DNA from: Gemmatimonadales bacterium
Lineage (GTDB): Bacteria > Gemmatimonadota > Gemmatimonadetes > Gemmatimonadales > GWC2-71-9
Direction of reading: 5' to 3'
Length of the DNA: 7,134 nucleotides
Assembly: GCA_030601605.1 (NCBI GenBank)
Contig: JAUVTI010000103.1
Location: 1 to 7,134 of the forward strand
The notes under the pieces: model-generated
The model's input: the letters and a program-made list of their open reading frames with translations, nothing else
Database searches by the model: none
What the model was told of the DNA's origin: nothing
Translations under genes and position numbers: made by a program
Shown: piece by piece, positions 1-4,813 of the stretch
Numbering within the stretch: the stretch's first letter is position 1
Layout of the letters: each line of letters opens with the position of its first letter

Positions 1-237
1 ATCCTGGGCGCCTGCAACCCGCCGCTGGCTCACCGAGCGCTGACCACCGAGCGGGACATCGGCCTCCTACTGCCGTGCAACGTCATCGTGTACGCCACCG
101 ACGATGCCGGCAAGTGCGTGGTCGCCGCCCTCGACCCGGTGAAGCAGCTCGGCCTCACCGGCATCGAGGCGCTGGAGCCGGTGGCCCAGGACGTGCGCTC
201 CCGCATGGAACGGGTGCTGGAGGCCGTGGCCGGATAG
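1..237 (+). CDS. DUF302 family protein, C-terminal part (5' truncated)
   Basis: The frame is open from base 1 to a TAG at 235-237 and gives 78 residues of a protein that began outside the window. The visible part starts ILGACNPPLAHRAL, followed by DIGLLLPCNVIVY about 20 residues on. This Cys-Asn-Pro-Pro block, the LLPCN block and the following short beta segment ending in a 'DPV' turn are the conserved C-terminal half of DUF302 proteins, small soluble alpha/beta proteins of unknown biochemical role that sometimes sit near redox or sulfur genes. The last 25 residues form an amphipathic helix (VAQDVRSRMERVLEAVAG), also typical of the family end. Only the family is supported; no function can be assigned. 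The opposite strand is also open here but gives an Arg/Gly/His-rich protein, as expected for a shadow frame. Confidence 0.85.
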   Translation: MLGACNPPLAHRALTTERDIGLLLPCNVIVYATDDAGKCVVAALDPVKQLGLTGIEALEPVAQDVRSRMERVLEAVAG

Positions 238-245
238 GGTGAGGC

Positions 246-276
246 GGGGCTGGCAGCCCCCAGCCCGGCGGCCGGG
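246..276 (+). terminator. Two tandem GC-rich hairpins after DUF302 gene (possible weak terminator)
   Basis: Nine bases after the DUF302 stop, GGGGCT (246-251) can pair with AGCCCC (255-260) around a 3-nt loop. CCCGG (264-268) can pair with CCGGG (272-276), also with a 3-nt loop. Neither is followed by a T-run, so this is not a classical Rho-independent terminator. It may slow polymerase or protect the 3' end of the DUF302 message. Confidence 0.3.
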
Positions 277-286
277 AGCGTCCAAA

Positions 287-298
287 GGTGGCGCCACC
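287..298. promoter_or_regulatory. Perfect 12-bp palindrome (possible operator)
   Basis: GGTGGCGCCACC at 287-298 is identical to its own reverse complement. It lies between the DUF302 stop and the amidase start, 57 bp upstream of the ATG at 355, a position suitable for a dimeric regulator. In DNA this GC-rich a 12-bp palindrome can arise by chance, so the call rests only on symmetry and position. No convincing -35/-10 pair is visible next to it. Confidence 0.2.
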
Positions 299-354
299 CG
301 GCCGCCGTTCTCTCTTTGGCCAGCGCGCCGGACACCCCTCATTCTCGGCACGAC

Positions 355-2079
355 ATGACTGACCGCACCATCGAGCCGCCTGACGGCTCGGCCCACGGGC
401 CCATGGACCGCCGGCGCTTCTTCGCCCGGTGCGCCACCCTGGGCATTTCCGGCACCGCCTTCCCGGCAGCCCTCTGGGCGCTGGCCGAGGAAGAGGGACG
501 GGTCACCAAGGAGATGCTGCCCAACGCGGAGGCGCTGGCCGGCCTGGCGTTCAGCGACGCGGAGCGCGAGCTCATGCTCGAGGGCCTCAACGAGAACCTC
601 GAGTCGTACGAGGAGATCCGCGCCCTCTCGATCCCCAACGAAGTGTATCCGGCGCTGCAGTTCGATCCGATCCCGGCCGGCCACGAGCCCGAGATCCCAC
701 GGCGGCCACGGCGCCGGACGCGCCGCACCCGGGTGACGCGCCCCACCAACCTCGAGGACGTCGCGTTCTGGTCGATCACCGACCTCTCGGAGCTGATCCA
801 GACCCGCCAGGTGACTTCGGTCGAGTTGACGCGGATGTACCTCGACCGGCTCGAGCGCCACGGACCCAAGCTCGAGTGCGTGATCAGGCTGACCGAGGAC
901 CTCGCGCTACGGCAGGCCCACCGCGCCGACGCCGAGCTCGCCCGCGGCGTGTGCCGCGGCCCGCTGCACGGCATCCCGTGGGGCGCCAAGGACCTGTTGG
1001 CGGAGGACGAGTACCGCACGACGTGGGGCGCGAAGCCGTTTGAGGAACAGCAAATCCCGTACGACGCCACCGTGGTGCGCCGGCTCGAGGAGGCCGGCGC
1101 GGTATTGATCGCCAAGCTCACGCTGGGCGCACTGGCGTGGGGCGACGTCTGGTTCGGCGGCAAGACACGCAACCCCTGGAACACGGAGCAGGGCTCGAGC
1201 GGATCCTCGGCGGGCTCCGCCTCGGCCACCGTGGCGGGTTTGGTGGGATTCAGCATCGGGAGCGAGACGTGGGGCTCCATCGTCTCACCAGTCACGCGCT
1301 GCGGCGCGAGCGGGCTCAGGCCCACCTTCGGGCGGGTGAGTCGCTACGGGGCGATGGCCCTCTCCTGGAGCATGGACAAGCTGGGACCGATATGCCGTAC
1401 GGTGGAGGACTGCGCTCTCGTGCTGGAGGCCATCTACGGTCCGGACGGCCAGGATCCCACGGTGCGCGACGTGCCGTTCGACTGGGACGTGGGCCTGCCC
1501 CTGGAGGACCTGCGGATCGGCTACTACAAGAGCGCATTCGGAGCGGAGCACGACTGGTACGCCTACGACTGGAAGGCGGTGGAGGCGCTGCGCTCACTCG
1601 GGGTGAAGCCGATCCCGATCGAGCTGCCCGAGACGATCCCCACCGGAGCGCTGAGCTTCATACTGAGCGTCGAGGCCGCCGCTGCGTTCGACGAGCTCAC
1701 GCGCAGCGGCCGAGACGAACTGCTCGTGCGCCAGGTCGAGAAGGCCTGGCCCAACGTGTTCCGCCAGAGCCGCCTGATACCGGCCGTGGAGTACGTCCAG
1801 GCAAACCGCGCCCGCACCATGCTCATGGGCGCGCTGCAGACTGCCATGGAGGGCATCGACCTGTTCATCACGCCCTCCTTCGGCAAGGACGTGCTGCTGA
1901 TGACGAATCTCACCGGGCACCCGTGCGTCACCGTGCCGCACGGCTTCAGTGAGGACGGCACGCCGGTCAGCATCTCGTTCGTCGGACAGCTGTTCCGCGA
2001 AGCGGAGCTGCTGGCGGCGGCCAAGCGGTACCAGGACGCCACAGGCTTCCACCTGCGGCACCCGAAGGAGTTCGGCTAG
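355..2079 (+). CDS. Tat-exported amidase-signature family hydrolase (GatA/FAAH-like)
   Basis: A 574-residue amidase-signature enzyme, a family that cleaves C-N amide bonds with a Ser-cisSer-Lys triad. Numbering from ATG 355, the triad is visible: K212 in GIPWGAKDLL, cis-Ser S284 in GSSAGSA and nucleophile S308 in GSETWGSIVSP, with the family's usual 24-residue spacing between the two serines. The C-terminus (TNLTGHPCVTVPHGF, then PVSISFVGQLF and a final helix) looks complete. A twin-arginine signal (DRRRFFA near residues 17-23, then a hydrophobic stretch ending ALWALA, possible cut after about residue 44) implies folded export to the periplasm. An N-terminal helical segment and an Arg-rich linker (about 116-129) precede the catalytic domain. 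It is unlikely to be the tRNA amidotransferase subunit GatA, which is cytosolic and normally works with GatB and GatC, neither of which is seen here. The substrate is unknown. Other in-frame starts are TTG 316 and ATG 403; none has a clear Shine-Dalgarno. ATG 403 would place the RR motif right at the N-terminus. Confidence 0.9.
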   Translation: MTDRTIEPPDGSAHGPMDRRRFFARCATLGISGTAFPAALWALAEEEGRVTKEMLPNAEALAGLAFSDAERELMLEGLNENLESYEEIRALSIPNEVYPALQFDPIPAGHEPEIPRRPRRRTRRTRVTRPTNLEDVAFWSITDLSELIQTRQVTSVELTRMYLDRLERHGPKLECVIRLTEDLALRQAHRADAELARGVCRGPLHGIPWGAKDLLAEDEYRTTWGAKPFEEQQIPYDATVVRRLEEAGAVLIAKLTLGALAWGDVWFGGKTRNPWNTEQGSSGSSAGSASATVAGLVGFSIGSETWGSIVSPVTRCGASGLRPTFGRVSRYGAMALSWSMDKLGPICRTVEDCALVLEAIYGPDGQDPTVRDVPFDWDVGLPLEDLRIGYYKSAFGAEHDWYAYDWKAVEALRSLGVKPIPIELPETIPTGALSFILSVEAAAAFDELTRSGRDELLVRQVEKAWPNVFRQSRLIPAVEYVQANRARTMLMGALQTAMEGIDLFITPSFGKDVLLMTNLTGHPCVTVPHGFSEDGTPVSISFVGQLFREAELLAAAKRYQDATGFHLRHPKEFG

Positions 2080-2107
2080 CTCCGCGCGGATCGTCCCCCT
2101 CCACGAG

Positions 2108-2148
2108 CAGCGCCGTCGGCCCGAGCGGGCGGCGGCGCTGTTTCTCTT
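2108..2148 (+). terminator. Rho-independent terminator after amidase gene
   Basis: CAGCGCCG (2108-2115) pairs perfectly with CGGCGCTG (2133-2140). An inner GCCC/GGGC stem inside closes on a GAGC tetraloop. The hairpin runs straight into a pyrimidine/T tract, TTTCTCTT (2141-2148). It starts 28 nt after the amidase stop and should end that transcript, separating it from the gene at 2236. Confidence 0.75.
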
Positions 2149-2165
2149 GACGCCCCCTTGACGCC
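2146..2165 (+). repeat. Two 9-bp direct repeats CTTGACGCC, 11 bp apart
   Basis: CTTGACGCC occurs at 2146-2154 and again at 2157-2165, a start-to-start distance of 11 bp, about one DNA turn. The first copy overlaps the T tract of the preceding terminator. Both contain TTGACG, close to a sigma-70 -35 box. Same-face tandem copies upstream of a gene are what a regulator binding as a head-to-tail dimer would use. A chance repeat cannot be excluded. Confidence 0.35.
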
Positions 2166-2167
2166 GG

Positions 2168-2196
2168 TGAACATCTTGGGGCGCGGGTGGTACATC
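2168..2196 (+). promoter_or_regulatory. Possible promoter for the four-repeat protein gene
   Basis: TGAACA (2168-2173) as a -35-like element is followed after 17 bp by TGG-TACATC, an extended -10-like element with the hexamer at 2191-2196. Matches to consensus are modest (4/6 and 3/6). A promoter is expected in this gap because a terminator precedes it. The TTGACG boxes just upstream are alternative -35 elements, but no -10 sits at the right distance from them. Confidence 0.22.
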
Positions 2197-2222
2197 AACG
2201 TGTGACGGGCTCCGGACGGGAC

Positions 2223-2228
2223 GGGAGG
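2223..2228 (+). promoter_or_regulatory. Shine-Dalgarno GGGAGG for the GTG start at 2236
   Basis: GGGAGG ends 7 nt before the GTG at 2236. This strong match and spacing, together with the signal peptide that begins there, fixes the start of the next gene. Confidence 0.7.
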
Positions 2229-2235
2229 CAGAATC

Positions 2236-3396
2236 GTGCAGATTCGACACGCGCTCATCGGAGCGCTCTTCGCAGGGTGCCTCGCGCTCGCGCCCCCTGC
2301 CCAAGCACAGGATACCCCCGCCGACACGGCCAGAGTCCTGGTCGACATAGCCCGGGTGCTGGAGACCGAGCAGGAGTGGGACACCCTGGAGGATCTCCTG
2401 CGTTTCGTTGTGCGACACTACCCGGGGACCCCTGCAGCCGAGGAGGCCGAGCGCTGGCTCGCCGAGCTCAGGGGCGTGCTCACCGCCACCCAGGGCCGCA
2501 CGCGGTTCATCGTGTTCCAGACCATCTACGGAGCGTGGTTGGGGGTGGCCATTCCCGCAGCATTCGGGGCTGAAGACGCCACACCGTTCGGTGTGGGGCT
2601 GCTGCTCGGCGGCCCGGCCGGCTTCGCCTGGTCCAGCATGTACTCGCGCCGCAACCCCATGAGCAGGGGCCAGGCGAACATCATCAACTTCGCCGAGATC
2701 TGGGGCACCTGGCAGGGCATCGGGTGGCAGCAAGTGCTGGACATCGGACAGGACCAGATCTGTAACGAGTTCGGCTGCTACCCCAGCGATTCGGACACGG
2801 CGCCGTTCGCTGCCGCGGTCGTGGGCGGACTGGTGGGGCTGGGCACGGGTCTCGTCGTAACCCGGTTGACGGACATTCCGGAGGGCCATTCCGAGGTCGT
2901 GAGCGACGCGTCCCTGTGGGGCAGCTGGTACGGGGTGGCATTCGGCGTGCTGGCCGGCGCCGAGGACGACGCGTTGCTCACGTGGACGCTGATGGGCGGC
3001 AACGTCGGACTGCTGGGGAGCATTCCCCTGGCCCGGGCGTGGAACCCGAGTCCGGGACGCGTGCGGCTGATAACGGTCCTCGGATTCGCGGGCGGGCTCG
3101 CCGGACTGGGTCTGGACCTCATCGCCGAGGTGGACGACGAGAAGACGGCGATCCTGCTCCCCATGCTGGGCACCACGGCGGGGCTCGCGGCCGGGTTCGC
3201 GCTGACCGGACCCAAGCAGACGGAGCGTACCGAGGCGAGCGCCGGCCGGCACTACGGGGCGCTGCTCAACTGGGACGACGGACTCGCGCTGGACGTCCCC
3301 ATGCCGCAGCCGGCCATCGTCCCGGTGCTGACGCGGACCGGTGAGGTCCGCTCGCGCCCCGCGGCCCGCTTCACGCTGCTGAGCGCACGGTTCTAG
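2236..3396 (+). CDS. Exported protein with four Trp/Gly hydrophobic repeats, function unknown
   Basis: A 386-residue protein starting at GTG with a good Shine-Dalgarno. Residues 1-24 are a Sec signal peptide with an AQA cleavage site. Residues 26-80 are helical and resemble a TPR-like pair (the RHYPGTPAAEEAERWL stretch). Residues 98-326 contain four divergent copies of one unit, beginning at about 98, 156, 228 and 282. Each opens with a Trp/Gly motif (YGAWLG, WGTWQG, WGSWYG, LGFAGG). A short acidic turn follows in all of them (GAED, DSD, GAEDD, VDDE), then a second Gly-rich hydrophobic stretch (GGPAGF, GGLVGLGTG, GGNVGLLGS, GTTAGLAAG) and a polar link. Units 1 and 3 share an NP..S/P.G link. 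The tail after 330 is polar and ends in a terminal Phe (FTLLSARF), as many outer-membrane proteins do. This looks like an envelope protein of eight short membrane-spanning or strand-like hydrophobic segments. I do not recognise a named family. It appears monocistronic, between a terminator and a strong hairpin. Confidence 0.85.
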   Translation: MQIRHALIGALFAGCLALAPPAQAQDTPADTARVLVDIARVLETEQEWDTLEDLLRFVVRHYPGTPAAEEAERWLAELRGVLTATQGRTRFIVFQTIYGAWLGVAIPAAFGAEDATPFGVGLLLGGPAGFAWSSMYSRRNPMSRGQANIINFAEIWGTWQGIGWQQVLDIGQDQICNEFGCYPSDSDTAPFAAAVVGGLVGLGTGLVVTRLTDIPEGHSEVVSDASLWGSWYGVAFGVLAGAEDDALLTWTLMGGNVGLLGSIPLARAWNPSPGRVRLITVLGFAGGLAGLGLDLIAEVDDEKTAILLPMLGTTAGLAAGFALTGPKQTERTEASAGRHYGALLNWDDGLALDVPMPQPAIVPVLTRTGEVRSRPAARFTLLSARF

Positions 3397-3407
3397 CCGG
3401 GGGGCGA

Positions 3408-3446
3408 CCCCGGGGGAGGCGAGCCCTCGCCGGACGCCTCCCGGGG
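3408..3446 (+). terminator. Strong GC hairpin after the four-repeat protein gene
   Basis: GGGAGGCG (3414-3421) pairs with CGCCTCCC (3435-3442). After a 2-nt bulge the stem is extended by CCCC (3408-3411) with GGGG (3443-3446), giving 12 bp in all around a 13-nt loop. It lies 11 nt after the stop at 3396 and 16 nt before the ATG at 3463. No T-run follows, so termination may be partial and the downstream genes could receive read-through. Confidence 0.45.
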
Positions 3447-3462
3447 CCGTAACTTCGCGGTG

Positions 3463-4110
3463 ATGCAGCAGCACCATTTCACGACATCGCGCACGGCCCG
3501 CTACTTCACGCTCGGCAAGCCCGGGAACCACGTGCGGCAGGTGTGGTTCGTGTGCCACGGCTATGGAGCGCTCGCCACCGAGTTCCTGGCGCGCTTCCTC
3601 CCACTCGACGACGGCACGCGGCTCATCGTGGCACCCGAGGGCCTGTCCCGCTACTACACGGATCATGTGGAGCAGGAAGTCGGCGCGAGCTGGATGACCA
3701 GTGAGGACCGCCTCGCCGAGATCACCGACTACGTCAGCTACCTCGACGGCCTGTACGACCACGTGTGCGCGGAGCTGGATCTCGGCTCCGTCGCCGTCTA
3801 CGTGCTGGGGTTCTCGCAGGGGGTCCACACGGCGGCTCGCTGGCTGACGCACGGCGCGGTGATGCCCCAGCGGATGATCCTGTGGGGGCACGTGCTCCCG
3901 CTCGACATGGATTTCGAAGTGGCGTGGGGCAAGCTGGAAGACTCCCGGCTCACGTTCGTCATCGGCACCAGAGACCGGACCATTGCCCCTGCGACCGTGG
4001 AGGCCATGGAAGAGCGCCTCCTCGAACACGGCATCCCTTACGAGACGATCCACTTCAATGGCGGACACCGGCTGGACGAGCGGGTGCTCAAGTCACTGGC
4101 GGGGGCGTAG
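3463..4110 (+). CDS. Alpha/beta-hydrolase, phospholipase/carboxylesterase family
   Basis: A 215-residue serine hydrolase of the size of the phospholipase/carboxylesterase (Abhydrolase_2) family, which cleaves carboxylic esters or acyl-thioesters. The fold markers are in order: an oxyanion-hole strand FVCHGYG near residues 29-35, a VAPEG strand, the nucleophile elbow GFSQG with S118, the acid D171 in GTRDRTI and the base H202 in NGGHRLD. No signal peptide or membrane segment is seen, so it is probably cytosolic. A GTG at 3460 directly precedes the ATG and could also start; neither has a clear Shine-Dalgarno. It leads a tight run in which its last 53 nt overlap the proposed start of the next gene, suggesting co-expression with Pcm. 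The true substrate is unknown. An esterase acting on methyl or acyl esters would fit the neighbours, but that is inference. Confidence 0.87.
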   Translation: MQQHHFTTSRTARYFTLGKPGNHVRQVWFVCHGYGALATEFLARFLPLDDGTRLIVAPEGLSRYYTDHVEQEVGASWMTSEDRLAEITDYVSYLDGLYDHVCAELDLGSVAVYVLGFSQGVHTAARWLTHGAVMPQRMILWGHVLPLDMDFEVAWGKLEDSRLTFVIGTRDRTIAPATVEAMEERLLEHGIPYETIHFNGGHRLDERVLKSLAGA

Positions 4111-4813
4111 GCACCGCAACCTAGCGCTCGTGCTCGCGCTCGCCTGTGCCTCCACTGCCCAGGCGCAGCAAGCGAGCGAGCAATACCGTGTGCGACGCGA
4201 TGCCATGGTGGACCTCATCGCAGCGTACGGCGTTTCCGACGCAGCCACCCTGCGCGCGATGCGTGCGGTCCCGCGCCACGAGTTCGTCCCCGCGGGGCAC
4301 CGCGAGCGCGCCTACGGCGACCATCCCCTACCGATAGGCTACGGGCAGACGATCTCTCAGCCCTACATCGTGGCCTACATGACCGAGCAGCTGCAGATGC
4401 GGCCCGGAATGAAGGTGCTCGAAGTCGGCACCGGCTCCGGGTACCAGGCAGCGGTGCTGGCTGAGCTGGGTGTGGAGGTCCGCACGGTGGAGATCTTCGG
4501 GCCGCTGGCCGCAAGCGCCGGCGATCGCCTGGAGCGGCTCGGCTACTCCAACGTGACCGTGCGGCACGCCGACGGGCACTTCGGCTGGCCGGAGGCGGCG
4601 CCGTTCGACGCCGTGATAGTCACCGCGGCAGCCGGGTTCATCCCGCCCGCGCTCGTGCAGCAGCTCGCCCCCGGAGGCCGCATGATGATCCCTGTGGGCA
4701 GCGTGTACGGAGTGCAGAGCCTCATTCTGGTCGAGAAGGACGCGGAGGGTGAGGTCCGCACCCGGAACCTGCTACCGGTGCGGTTCGTCCCCATGTTGGA
4801 GGGTCTCCGCTGA
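4058..4813 (+). CDS. pcm: Protein-L-isoaspartate O-methyltransferase with signal peptide
   Basis: Pcm uses SAM to methylate the carboxyl group of damaged L-isoaspartyl residues so that they can revert to aspartate. The family signature is complete: RRDAMVDLI at the domain start, AVPRHEFVP, PIGYGQTISQP (about residues 92-102), the SAM motif EVGTGSGYQ (E122 onward), DGHFGWPEAAPFDAVIVTAAA, LAPGGRMMIPVG and the closing VRFVPM. Ahead of the domain is a basic run (RGRRHR, 15-20), a hydrophobic core and an AQA site near residue 36, which predict Sec export. Most bacterial Pcm proteins are cytosolic, so this is unusual. The start is uncertain. ATG 4058, inside the esterase gene, is the nearest in-frame start that keeps the whole signal peptide. 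GTG 4130 would cut into its hydrophobic core. ATG 4205 would give a leaderless protein lacking the RRDA element. The reading frame remains open upstream to at least 3983. The family call is firm; export is likely. Confidence 0.9.
   Translation: MADTGWTSGCSSHWRGRRHRNLALVLALACASTAQAQQASEQYRVRRDAMVDLIAAYGVSDAATLRAMRAVPRHEFVPAGHRERAYGDHPLPIGYGQTISQPYIVAYMTEQLQMRPGMKVLEVGTGSGYQAAVLAELGVEVRTVEIFGPLAASAGDRLERLGYSNVTVRHADGHFGWPEAAPFDAVIVTAAAGFIPPALVQQLAPGGRMMIPVGSVYGVQSLILVEKDAEGEVRTRNLLPVRFVPMLEGLR
4798..4803 (+). promoter_or_regulatory. Shine-Dalgarno GGAGGG that points to a CTG start at 4810
   Basis: GGAGGG at 4798-4803 lies inside the 3' end of pcm. It is 6 nt before the in-frame CTG at 4810, whose last two bases are the start of the pcm TGA stop (CTGA). 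The next usual start, TTG 4825, would be 21 nt away, too far for this site. The arrangement mirrors the common ATGA coupling overlap but with a rare CTG codon. Confidence 0.5.

Noticed and set aside
67..861. A 264-codon minus-strand open frame over the DUF302 end and the amidase start
   Set aside because: It covers the clear DUF302 C-terminus and the Tat leader on the other strand, and its product is low-complexity and Arg/Gly-rich with no motif.
339..1325. A 328-codon minus-strand open frame inside the amidase
   Set aside because: It is Ser/Arg/Pro-rich without domains and lies fully opposite the amidase catalytic residues.
355..2079. Annotation as GatA, the tRNA amidotransferase A subunit
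   Set aside because: The triad is shared with GatA, but the Tat leader, the Arg-rich linker and the absence of gatB or gatC nearby argue for an exported amidase of other function.
1594..4068. An 824-codon open frame on the minus strand across three plus-strand genes
   Set aside because: Its product is rich in Arg, His, Gly, Gln and Glu with no recognisable domain. The plus strand over the same bases encodes an amidase, a signal-peptide protein and a hydrolase with catalytic motifs. High GC with G/C-ending codons leaves antisense frames open by chance.
4120..4145. CTCGTGCTCGCGCTCGCC-like short repeats
   Set aside because: These encode the Leu/Ala core of the signal peptide and reflect codon bias rather than a DNA repeat with its own role.
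4145..4147. Cysteine in the Pcm leader as a lipoprotein attachment site
   Set aside because: The residues before it read L-A-L-A-C, so the position three before Cys is Ala rather than the usual Leu, and a clean AQA signal-peptidase I site follows six residues later.
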